This document shows, one piece after another, positions 46,203-53,950 of a stretch of 64,000 nucleotides of DNA. The notes below the pieces were generated by a model. That model saw only the letters and a list, made by a program, of their open reading frames with translations. It did not search any database and was not told the DNA's origin. Origin of the DNA: Bacteroidales bacterium. GTDB lineage: Bacteria > Bacteroidota > Bacteroidia > Bacteroidales > P3. Within the stretch, counting starts at the first letter, position 1, and each line of letters begins with the position of its first letter. The translations under genes were made by a program, and so were the position numbers. Location: positions 51,812 through 115,811 of the forward strand of contig JAFRTM010000028.1 of NCBI GenBank assembly GCA_017439185.1, read 5' to 3'.

Positions 46203-46207
46203 ACTCG

Positions 46208-46395
46208 ATTTCTAGAGCGAAATCACGAAGCGTTATGCCTTTGTCTTGCGAGTAGAAACGTAGGAAACTTCTATGAAAAGCAAGTATGGGTATAGTGGTT
46301 CGCGCTAATAGCGTGGACTGTTCTCATTTCTACTTTTCAAGGTTATTCCTACGACCTCTACTCGGAGAAGTGGTGTGCAGTGCCACGCTTCTTTA
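46208..46395 (+). ncRNA. Structured RNA candidate, rod-like (Bacteroidales-1 / 6S-like)
   Basis: About 188 nt from the predicted start to a T-rich end. Nested pairings form one long rod: GAAGCG (46227-46232) with CGCTTC (46386-46391); CGAGTAGA (46249-46256) with TCTACTCG (~46357-46364); GTAGGAA with TTCCTAC inside it; GAAAAG with CTTTTC further in; and an apical hairpin around CGCTAATAGCG. A large asymmetric internal loop lies between the first two stems, as in 6S RNA. Known context: the Bacteroidales-1 RNA motif is reported near L20 genes with a Bacteroidetes promoter; here rplT-rplS lie just upstream. Family naming is from memory and needs a covariance search. A 5' leader of the next gene is the alternative. 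Confidence 0.65.
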
Positions 46396-46450
46396 TTGTT
46401 TGGGTTGTCTGCTACGGCACTGGCGGACAAAAAGTAAAACGGAATTAAAA

Positions 46451-48274
46451 ATGAAGAAAACATTATGCTTTTTTGCAGTGCTGCTTATGTCGGCGATGGC
46501 GATAGGCCAAAGTATTGTGGTAACCTTCACCGGTCGCAACCAGAACGGCAACTATCACCCGTTCACCAGTGTTAGTGTGCAAAACCAGACTCGCGGATGG
46601 TCGCAGACGCTCACCTATCCCGACACGACTCTTATACTTAATGTCACGCAGGGAATTGCCGATGTTGACCGGCAGTTGAACGGACTTTCCGCGGTTGCTC
46701 CCAATCCGTTTGTGGGAACGGCAACGGCTACCCTCGCCCTTGCTGATGCTGAGCGGGTGTCCTTTGAGGTTGTAAGGATTAACGGCCAACGGATAGTTGC
46801 GAAGGATCTGGACTTGCCGGCTGGCAGTCACCAGATCGCTCTTTCGCTTGTCGAGACACAGGTGGCGTTCCTTGTGGTGAAGACTCCCACCCAGCGCTAT
46901 GTGGCGAAACTTGCCAACAAAGGCAACGGTGGTGGCAATGACATCAGGCTCCTTGGCTCGACTGAGAATATTCCTCAGCGCAAGGCAGTCGCCGAAGGAG
47001 ACTTCCAAGTGGGCGACTTGATGAGCTATGTAGGATTGAGCGGCGATGGCGGTACAAGTACTGCGGTGGCGAAATCACAGCAGGCTAGCGAACTTATTTC
47101 TTTGGTGTTTACAGATGAAGATCAGACTACCGGTCTACCAACTGTTATAACATTGGATGTCAGTAATATTACAGCGTACTCAGCTACCTGCGGTGGCAAT
47201 GTTACCGATGACGGTAATACCACAGTTACAGAGAGGGGAGTTTGCTGGAGTACCAGCCACAATCCCACCGTCAGCGGCAGCCATACCACCGACGGGAGCG
47301 GTACGGGCAGTTTCCCCAGCAGTATCACCGGCTTGACGGCCAACACAACCTATTATGTGCGTGCTTATGCTAGAAATGCTCGAGGAATTGCATATGGGGC
47401 TGAGAATACTTTTACAACAGGCGTTGGTGGATTTGACGCCAACGGGGCATCCAACTGCGTTTTCTCAGTAAGTTCAACTAAACAAGTCAGGTTTTCTAAA
47501 GGCAACCTGCAGTATCAGGCGAGTACCGGAACGTGGCGTTTTGCTGAGAATCAGACAGATTGCATTGGAGATGGTAATACCAATATTTCTTCCTCTTATA
47601 ATGGTTGGATAGATCTTTTCGGTTGGGGTACCAGTGGATGGAATTCCGGTGCCAATGCTTATCAGCCATGGTCTACAAGCACCACGGATAACCATTATCA
47701 ACCAGGTGGCGGTTATTCCAACGACCTCACCGGCACATACGCCAATGCCGACTGGGGAGTATATAATGCCATTTCCAACGGTGGCAATCAGGCTGGAATG
47801 TGGCGCACACTCACGAAAGACGAATGGGATTACCTTATATTTTATCGCAGTTATTACTCATATAGCTATGTTAAAGCCACAGTGAACGGAGTTAAAGGAA
47901 TTATTGTCTTTCCAGATAATTTTACAGTACCATCAGGTGTTGTTGTGACAGGATACAATACAACTAGTATAGAATCTACAGCCAACGTATACAGTCAGGT
48001 TAGTTGGACAACTCTTCAAAATGCCGGTTGTATATTTCTTCCTTTTGCGGGTACCCGCTGGGGAACAGATGTTCTTGATGGGCAAGTCTCATTTGGTGGT
48101 TCATATTGGTCGAGTACACACAGCAATGAATCCCCATACTATTGCCAAGCATGGGCCTTCAGTTTTGGTGATATAAATGTTGACTACGGCACAGATCACA
48201 GCTCTGTGGAAATGGACGGCGCAATGCGGAAATGCGGTGGTTATTCGGTCCGCCTGGTCCAGGACGCGAATTAA
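46451..48274 (+). CDS. Secreted FISUMP-type surface protein with N-terminal sorting-like module
   Basis: 607 residues from ATG 46451 (MKKTLCFFAVLLMSAMAIGQ signal peptide); an upstream frame to 46286 covers the structured RNA and is rejected. Residues ~20-70 form a small beta domain (VTFTGRNQNGNYHPF). Residues ~75-160 resemble a T9SS sorting domain placed internally (VAPNPFVGTATA, VVRINGQRIV, LPAGSHQIALSL, QRYVAKLANKG). Then a fibronectin-like domain with VTERGVCWSTSHNPTVSG and YYVRAYARN (~225-310). The C-terminal FISUMP/DUF1566-like domain (~318-607) includes FSKGNLQYQASTGTWRFAE, FGWGTSGWN, MWRTLTKDEWDYL, LPFAGTRW and YWSST. It ends GGYSVRLVQDAN. Surface role inferred. Confidence 0.85.
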   Translation: MKKTLCFFAVLLMSAMAIGQSIVVTFTGRNQNGNYHPFTSVSVQNQTRGWSQTLTYPDTTLILNVTQGIADVDRQLNGLSAVAPNPFVGTATATLALADAERVSFEVVRINGQRIVAKDLDLPAGSHQIALSLVETQVAFLVVKTPTQRYVAKLANKGNGGGNDIRLLGSTENIPQRKAVAEGDFQVGDLMSYVGLSGDGGTSTAVAKSQQASELISLVFTDEDQTTGLPTVITLDVSNITAYSATCGGNVTDDGNTTVTERGVCWSTSHNPTVSGSHTTDGSGTGSFPSSITGLTANTTYYVRAYARNARGIAYGAENTFTTGVGGFDANGASNCVFSVSSTKQVRFSKGNLQYQASTGTWRFAENQTDCIGDGNTNISSSYNGWIDLFGWGTSGWNSGANAYQPWSTSTTDNHYQPGGGYSNDLTGTYANADWGVYNAISNGGNQAGMWRTLTKDEWDYLIFYRSYYSYSYVKATVNGVKGIIVFPDNFTVPSGVVVTGYNTTSIESTANVYSQVSWTTLQNAGCIFLPFAGTRWGTDVLDGQVSFGGSYWSSTHSNESPYYCQAWAFSFGDINVDYGTDHSSVEMDGAMRKCGGYSVRLVQDAN

Positions 48275-48290
48275 AAATCCATAAAACATA

Positions 48291-48325
48291 AAGCGGACAG
48301 TAACCCTGTCCGCTTGCTGTTTTTA
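48291..48325 (+). terminator. Terminator of the FISUMP-type gene
   Basis: The stem AAGCGGACAG/CTGTCCGCTT with a TAACC loop, then GCTG and TTTTT, 16 bp after the stop. Confidence 0.88.
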
Positions 48326-48338
48326 TAGGTCTTATGCT

Positions 48339-49181
48339 TTATTCCACGCTGCGCAGCCAGGCTATCTCCTCTTTCCACCTGGTGGGGTCGGGCGTCTCGA
48401 GGATGATGGGCATGTCGTTGAAGCGGTCGTCTTTCATAAAACGTTCGAAGAAGGCTTTGCCGAGCATCCCTTCGCCGATGCACTCGTGGCGGTCCACATG
48501 GCTGCCGGCGCCTTTCTTGCTGTCGTTGAGGTGTATGGCTCGCAAGTACTGGAAGCCGATGACCCGCTCAAACTCTTCCATCGTGAAGTCGTAGCCCATC
48601 GTGGTGCTGAGGTCGTAGCCTGCCGCCAGGGTGTGGCAGGTGTCTATGCACACGCCCACTCGGCTTTTGTCCTCCACACCGGCAATAATCCTCGCAATAT
48701 GCTCGAACTTCCATCCGAGGTTGGTGCCCTGTCCGGCGGTGTTTTCTATCACGGCGGTGACCCCTTGGGTCTTGTCCAGCACGAGGTTCAGCTCGCGGGC
48801 AATCTGGTCGAGGCATTCCTCTTCGCCGATCTTGCCCAGGTGGCTTCCGGGGTGGAAGTTGACCATCGTCAGGCCCAGCTGCTCGGCTCGCTTCATCTCG
48901 TCGAAGAAGGCGGCACGGCTCTTCTGCAACATCTCCTCGTCGGGGTTTCCGAGGTTTATAAGGTAGCTGTCGTGGGGCAGCACATATCTCGCCTCGAAGC
49001 CTCGCTCGGCGAGCAACATCTGAAATCCGTGAATTTCTTCGGTGGTGAGCGGCTTGCTGGTCCAGCTCTTCTGGTTGCGGGTGAAGAGGGCGAAAGCGTC
49101 GGCTCCAATGGCCTCGGCGTTGAGGATGGCGTTGCTCACTCCGCCACTGGCACTCACGTGGGCTCCTATGTGTTTTGCCAT
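48339..49181 (-). CDS. nfo: Deoxyribonuclease IV (endonuclease IV)
   Basis: 280 residues from ATG 49181 ([14 protein letters not shown]); the longer frame to 49232 runs through a terminator hairpin. TIM-barrel AP endonuclease with three zinc ions: [74 protein letters not shown] and IILETPD are all present. Cuts at abasic sites in base-excision repair. It is downstream of the aminotransferase terminator. Confidence 0.96.
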   Translation of the reverse strand: MAKHIGAHVSASGGVSNAILNAEAIGADAFALFTRNQKSWTSKPLTTEEIHGFQMLLAERGFEARYVLPHDSYLINLGNPDEEMLQKSRAAFFDEMKRAEQLGLTMVNFHPGSHLGKIGEEECLDQIARELNLVLDKTQGVTAVIENTAGQGTNLGWKFEHIARIIAGVEDKSRVGVCIDTCHTLAAGYDLSTTMGYDFTMEEFERVIGFQYLRAIHLNDSKKGAGSHVDRHECIGEGMLGKAFFERFMKDDRFNDMPIILETPDPTRWKEEIAWLRSVE

Positions 49182-49193
49182 ATCTGTCTGTTT

Positions 49194-49230
49194 AATAAAA
49201 GCAGGGAATCCGCCATGGCGGACTCCCTGC
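49194..49230 (-). terminator. Terminator of the TPR-porD-aminotransferase unit
   Basis: The stem GCAGGGAATCCGCC pairs with the segment to 49230 around an ATGG loop (one mismatch), followed on the minus strand by TTTTATT; 18 bp after the aminotransferase stop. Confidence 0.9.
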
Positions 49231-49247
49231 ATGGTGTAAGGTCGTGT

Positions 49248-50564
49248 TTATTTCACCGGGTGGTCGGCGTGGAACTTCTCCAACCTCTCTTTAAGGTCGG
49301 GGAACTGCTCCCTCTGAACCAGAGCCACGCAGGCGCGTATGCCCTGTTTGTGGCTGCCCGTGATGTCGAGGGCTATGGCGCTGACGCCGTAGCGGATAAG
49401 CTCGTTGAGCAGGTCCACCCCGTCGTAGCCGGGATAGCAGAAGGTGAAGTAGAATCCGTCGCCGATGTCCTCGCCCATGTCTTTGTCATAGACGATATAG
49501 AATCCGTTGTCGGTGAAGAGCTTCTTCATCACGTGGGCTTTCTCGCCGTATTCCTTGATGTCTTTTACGAAGTTGAACGTGCCGTCGTTGGCGCCTTTCA
49601 GCATGGCTGCCATGGCATATTGCACGCTGTGGGCGGTGCCGGAGGAGAGGCAGTATAGGGTGCCGAAGATGAGGGCGCGGCCCAGCTGGGTCTGGCTGTA
49701 GTAGCGTCCGAGGTCGGGACATTCCATATTGTAGAGCTTCGGGCTGCAGACGAGCATGGCTATTCTCTCGCCGGCATAGCTGAAGCTCTTCGAGCCGCTG
49801 ATCATGAGCACGTAGTTGTCGGTATATTTCGCCACGGTGGGCTGGAAGGGTGCCTGGCCGGGCACGCTGTAGTCTTTCCTGAAGTCCATCAGGAAGTAGG
49901 CGTCGTCCTCGAGCACCACCACGCCGTATTTGTTGGCCATCTCGCCGATGATCTGCAGTTCGTGGTCGGTGAAGCAGAACCAGGCGGGGTTGTTGGGCGA
50001 GCTGTAGATGAGGCAAGCCACGTCGCCGTCTTTCAGCTCCTCTTCGAGTTTGTCGCGCAGCTTGTCGCCACGATATTCATAGACGTCGAACGTCTTCATC
50101 GGAATGCCGAGCACGCGGCATTGCTGTTTCTGCACGGGGAATCCGGGGTCGATGAACAGCACCTTGGTCTTCTTGGCGTCGTAGCGGCTGAGGGTGAGGA
50201 AACTGGCAAAGCCTGCCTGCATGCTTCCCACGGTGGGCACGCAGCAGTCGGGGGTCACGTCGATGTCGAGGAAGTTCTTGACAAAGCGTGCGGCCTCTTT
50301 CTTGAAGCCGGCGGTGCCGTAGATTTCGGGGTAGATGGAAGCCACGCCGTTTTTCAAAGCCTCAATCTGAGCTTCTACTCCGATTTTGGGAGCCGGCAAT
50401 CCGGGGATGCCCATCTCCATCTTTACAAATCTGATGCCGGTCTCGCCTTCGATGTCCTGGATCATCTTGCGCATCTCGCGTATCGACGCTTTTCCGGGGT
50501 TGGCAATCTTGTTTTCGGCGGCTATCCGGTCCACCACTTCTTTCTGTATAGGAATATTCATCAT
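49248..50564 (-). CDS. PLP-dependent aminotransferase, class I/II fold
   Basis: 438 residues. Fold-type I motifs: EIYGTAGFKKEAARF (substrate-side loop), IYSSPNNPAW, VLEDDAYF, the PLP lysine in ISGSKSFSYAGERIA, and the C-terminal Arg in GIRACVALV. Transfers an amino group between an amino acid and a 2-oxo acid; the substrate cannot be assigned from motifs. It lies 20 bp after porD and ends at a terminator, so it closes the TPR-porD unit. Confidence 0.85.
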   Translation of the reverse strand: MMNIPIQKEVVDRIAAENKIANPGKASIREMRKMIQDIEGETGIRFVKMEMGIPGLPAPKIGVEAQIEALKNGVASIYPEIYGTAGFKKEAARFVKNFLDIDVTPDCCVPTVGSMQAGFASFLTLSRYDAKKTKVLFIDPGFPVQKQQCRVLGIPMKTFDVYEYRGDKLRDKLEEELKDGDVACLIYSSPNNPAWFCFTDHELQIIGEMANKYGVVVLEDDAYFLMDFRKDYSVPGQAPFQPTVAKYTDNYVLMISGSKSFSYAGERIAMLVCSPKLYNMECPDLGRYYSQTQLGRALIFGTLYCLSSGTAHSVQYAMAAMLKGANDGTFNFVKDIKEYGEKAHVMKKLFTDNGFYIVYDKDMGEDIGDGFYFTFCYPGYDGVDLLNELIRYGVSAIALDITGSHKQGIRACVALVQREQFPDLKERLEKFHADHPVK

Positions 50565-50584
50565 TTTTATTGTGTTTTAGGTTG

Positions 50585-51523
50585 TTATCGTGTGTTGAAG
50601 CCTTGCAGCTTGGGAATGTTGATGGGGCACACTTCGCGCACCACCAGGTAAACCTCTTTCTGCTCCTCGGGCGGGGCAGGGGTGAAGATGGAGACGATCT
50701 CCGACATCTTGGCGTCGAAGAAGGCCTGCACCGACAGGAGGTTGGTCCTCGTCTTGTGCACCTGCTGGATCAGCTTGAGCGCGGCTATGATGTTCTGCCT
50801 TGCCTGCTGCTGGTCTTTGGTCATCATGTCGAGCCCCATGCGGTTGTACTGGTAGTAGGCCACCCTCAGGTTGGCGTAGGCGCTGTTCACGTGGTTCTCC
50901 ATAAACCAGTAGCGGGCTTTCTGGCTGTCCGATGACTTCCACCCTTTGTAGCCGTGGTCGGCTGCGGTCTGGCACACCTGCTGCGCCACTTCGTAGAAGG
51001 GCTCGCCGCCCATCTGCCCGAAGGAGTCGAAATAGAGTCCCAGCATCACATAGACGTAGAAGCCCAGCGCCGACGACAGGTTGCCGTAGAAGGTGTTGAG
51101 GTCGAAGTCCAGCGGCTGCCCTTCGGTGTAGGAGAAGATGAAGTCGTTGTTCTCGATGTAGTTGAACAAGCCGGTGGTGTAGTTGGAGTTATAGACCGGC
51201 CTCTTCAGCTGTATAGACAGCTGCCCTTTGAAGTCGGTGGCCGACGAGCGCTCGCTGAGAATCAGGCTGATGCCGCATTCTATCATCTCGTTCGACTCCA
51301 GCTGCAGGTTGGTCCATTTCCGTGAGTTCACGAAGTCTTCGATCGCCTGCTTCATGTTGTCGAACACCTTGCGGTCGTCCGACGAATAACTCTGGTTGGT
51401 GGTAAGAAGTTTCTGATAGTTCACACTCACGGCACAGCGTAGCTCCTGGGAGTGCGCCTCCACACCCAGCAGAAGCAATCCTGCCAGAACTGCAATGTTC
51501 ACTATCAGGCGTTTCGGCTTCAT
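50585..51523 (-). CDS. porD: Type IX secretion system protein PorD (DUF4835)
   Basis: 312 residues. Signal peptide to ~25 (GVEAHSQ), then the family opening ELRCAVSVNYQKL, DNMKQAIEDFVNSRKWT, LSIQLKRPVYNSNYTT, FNYIENNDFIF, and the later GWKSSDSQKARYWFMENH. PorD is a periplasmic or outer-membrane-associated component needed for T9SS cargo secretion. Adjacent to a TPR protein (3 bp) and an aminotransferase (20 bp). Confidence 0.85.
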   Translation of the reverse strand: MKPKRLIVNIAVLAGLLLLGVEAHSQELRCAVSVNYQKLLTTNQSYSSDDRKVFDNMKQAIEDFVNSRKWTNLQLESNEMIECGISLILSERSSATDFKGQLSIQLKRPVYNSNYTTGLFNYIENNDFIFSYTEGQPLDFDLNTFYGNLSSALGFYVYVMLGLYFDSFGQMGGEPFYEVAQQVCQTAADHGYKGWKSSDSQKARYWFMENHVNSAYANLRVAYYQYNRMGLDMMTKDQQQARQNIIAALKLIQQVHKTRTNLLSVQAFFDAKMSEIVSIFTPAPPEEQKEVYLVVREVCPINIPKLQGFNTR

Positions 51524-51526
51524 CGT

Positions 51527-53392
51527 TTATTCGGCAGTGTTCATCGTGGCTCTTACCCTTGCGGCATCCTCTGCTTTGCCCTGCTTGTCGTAGGTCACGG
51601 CGATCTTCTCCAGCAGTTCTTTGCGTTCAGGCTGGTATTTCATGATCTCTTCATAGTTGCCTCTGGCGTCTTTGTATTTCTCGGCTACCATATTGGCTTC
51701 GGCCCAGTTCTCATAGACTTTCACGATGGTGGCCTTGATAGTGGCGTTCTCGCTGTCTACTTTCAATGCCGCCTTGCAGGCTTTCTCGGCGTCTTTGTAT
51801 TTCGACAGGCCGAGGAGGTCGTTGGCCATACGGTCGTATGCCGTTATCATGCGTGTTCTCGCTTCGGCGTTGTCGGGATCGTATTTTCTAACCTTTTCGT
51901 ATTGGTCTATCGCTTTGTCGTATTTTGCCTGGCTCATCATTTCGTCGGCTATCTTGAAGTAGCATTCGGTCATTCCTGTTCTTGCCTCGCCGTAGTTGGC
52001 GTTCTCTTTCAACGCCTTTTCATACGAGCTGATAGCATCGCTGTATTTTCCTTCGTTCTTGGAGTTTGCAGCCATCTGCATGTACGACTTTACTATCCCG
52101 TCCAATGCCTTCTGGTTGTTGGCATCGGTTTTTCTGGCCGACTCGTAGGCACTTACGGCTCCTTTGTAGTCACCTCCTGCAAATAGCGCATCTCCTTTCT
52201 GGTTGTAGGCCGAAACTATTCCGTCGAAAGCTCTCCTGCTCGTGCCGTCCACTTCGGTTGCTTTCTTGTAGGCTTTTGCGGCATCGTCGAATTTGGCATT
52301 GGCCATGGCCTCTTCGGCTTGTGCAAAATACACGTTCATAATCTCCGTTACGGCTTGCTTGTTGTTCGGGTCGTTTTTCAGGGCTTTCTCATAGGCCGCC
52401 ACCGCCGCACCGTATTTCTTTGCGGCCAGCTCCGACTCGCCCATCCTCATATAGGCATTCGAAATTCCCTTCTGAGCTATCGTGTTGTTGGCATCTCTCT
52501 TCAGGGCCTTCTCATACGACGATACTGCCCCCTTATAGTCTGACGCGGCTATCTGGCTCTCACCCCAGCGGTTGTATGCCTCTACAATCTGTCTCGGAGC
52601 TACACTGTTCGAGGATTCCACTTTCAGGGCTTCCTCATACTGGTTTACGGCTTCTTTGTATTTTGACTGTGCCATCATGTCGTCACCCATCTTCAGGTAG
52701 CATGTTGCCATGCCCGGACGGGCGTCGCTGTTCGACGGGTCTTCGCTGAGCATGTTTTTGTATGCTCCGATAGCTCCCTTGTAGTCACTTCCGGCCATCA
52801 GGTTCTCGGCCATCAGTTTATAGGCGTTCACTATAGCTGGCCTCGTGTCGCCGTTGGCGGGGTCCAGCTTCTTCACCTCTTCATACGACTTCACTCCATC
52901 TTTATATTTTCCCTGGCTCACCAGGTCGTCGCCTATTGACATCGCAAGCCTCACCACGTTCTGCTTCGCCTCCACGTTCATCGCGTTGTCTTTCAGTATC
53001 TTGCTGTACTGTGCCTTGGCGTCAACCTTCTTGCCCATGTCCTCGTAGATCTTCGCCACCATGTTGATGACCTCCACGTTCTTCGGGTCAATCTTCAGCG
53101 CCTTGTTACCATAGTCCAGCGCATCTTTTTGCTTGCCCATTGCCTGATAGGTCTGGCTCATACCTACTAGCGCGCCAAAGTCTTTCTTGTCCATCTTGTT
53201 GGCCTGCTTGTAGTACTTCAGTGCCTCGTTGGGGTTGTTCTGTTCCAGAAGTGCCTTGCCCTGGTCGCAATATTCTTTGGGTGTGCTGTAAACCGGCAAA
53301 TCCTGGCCACAAGCCTGTGTGCCACATGCCACCATGGCGCCAAACATCGACGCTAACACCATAGCTTTTAGTCCGATAACTTTATTCTTCAT
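51527..53392 (-). CDS. Secreted tetratricopeptide-repeat protein
   Basis: 621 residues. Signal peptide ~1-21; the MVACG at 19-23 could be a lipobox, making it an envelope lipoprotein. The rest is about fifteen TPR units of ~36-39 residues, each with a pattern like YKGAVSAYEKALK-x-D-x-NN, closely similar to one another. Such solenoids bind protein partners. The stop lies 3 bp before porD, so translation is likely coupled, and a role in T9SS or outer-membrane assembly is inferred. A full Bacteroidetes promoter precedes it (53449-53418). Confidence 0.88.
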   Translation of the reverse strand: MKNKVIGLKAMVLASMFGAMVACGTQACGQDLPVYSTPKEYCDQGKALLEQNNPNEALKYYKQANKMDKKDFGALVGMSQTYQAMGKQKDALDYGNKALKIDPKNVEVINMVAKIYEDMGKKVDAKAQYSKILKDNAMNVEAKQNVVRLAMSIGDDLVSQGKYKDGVKSYEEVKKLDPANGDTRPAIVNAYKLMAENLMAGSDYKGAIGAYKNMLSEDPSNSDARPGMATCYLKMGDDMMAQSKYKEAVNQYEEALKVESSNSVAPRQIVEAYNRWGESQIAASDYKGAVSSYEKALKRDANNTIAQKGISNAYMRMGESELAAKKYGAAVAAYEKALKNDPNNKQAVTEIMNVYFAQAEEAMANAKFDDAAKAYKKATEVDGTSRRAFDGIVSAYNQKGDALFAGGDYKGAVSAYESARKTDANNQKALDGIVKSYMQMAANSKNEGKYSDAISSYEKALKENANYGEARTGMTECYFKIADEMMSQAKYDKAIDQYEKVRKYDPDNAEARTRMITAYDRMANDLLGLSKYKDAEKACKAALKVDSENATIKATIVKVYENWAEANMVAEKYKDARGNYEEIMKYQPERKELLEKIAVTYDKQGKAEDAARVRATMNTAE

Positions 53393-53417
53393 AATGTTTG
53401 CTATTTACAAATATTTT

Positions 53418-53449
53418 GCAAAGATACGAAATATTTATTATATAGCAAA
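53418..53449 (-). promoter_or_regulatory. Promoter of the TPR-porD-aminotransferase unit
   Basis: On the minus strand TTTG (53449-53446), 19-bp spacer, TATCTTTGC (53426-53418): full consensus, 25 bp before the ATG at 53392. Confidence 0.85.
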
Positions 53450-53524
53450 CATTTTATATATATTTTTTTCAAACCCCGCCCTCCGGCACCCGACCCCCGA
53501 TTCCCATTTTCCGATTCTGGGTCT

Positions 53525-53658
53525 ATTAATATCCCATTAATGTTTCATTCGTGTTTGATTCAACTCAGAAAGCTCTCTTTTCTATCCAAAATTAACCATA
53601 GACTTACCATAGAGTTGATACCTATTTGAGTCCTATGTATCAGTAACTTAGCGTTTGG
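53525..53658. repeat. Two 11-bp-period arrays in the divergent TPR/gyrB region
   Basis: First array 53525-53568: four units beginning ATT (e.g. ATTAATGTTTC). Second array 53593-53658: six units with consensus TT-N6-TA, nearly identical to 36111-36143 over its first 33 bp. Otherwise the ~420 bp between the two promoters is A/T-rich and without a recognised gene. Confidence 0.8.
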
Positions 53659-53868
53659 CTAAAATTGCCGTTCCTCCTCTTTTTTATCCCCAAAATATCA
53701 TTTCGTATAACATTCGTATAATCAGTGGGTTATTGCTGGTTTTAATATTTCTCGTCCCTCGTCGCCGATTATCCGTCTCTCGACATAGTCTCAATCGACA
53801 TCTTTTTGCTGGCATTACGCTGGTTTTTAGTTAATTAACAAAATGTTGAAAACTTCCCGTACCTTTTT

Positions 53869-53900
53869 TTTGCCAATCCAAAATTTTTGAGTATCTTTGC
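53869..53900 (+). promoter_or_regulatory. Promoter of gyrB
   Basis: TTTG at 53869-53872, 19-bp spacer, TATCTTTGC at 53892-53900: full consensus, 50 bp before the ATG. Confidence 0.88.
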
Positions 53901-53950
53901 ACTTTAATTTATAAAGAAATAAACAATATAAAATATTAGAAATAAGGAAT

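Noticed and set aside
46286-46450. N-terminal extension of the FISUMP-type protein
   Set aside because: It covers the structured RNA and precedes a clear signal peptide at 46451.
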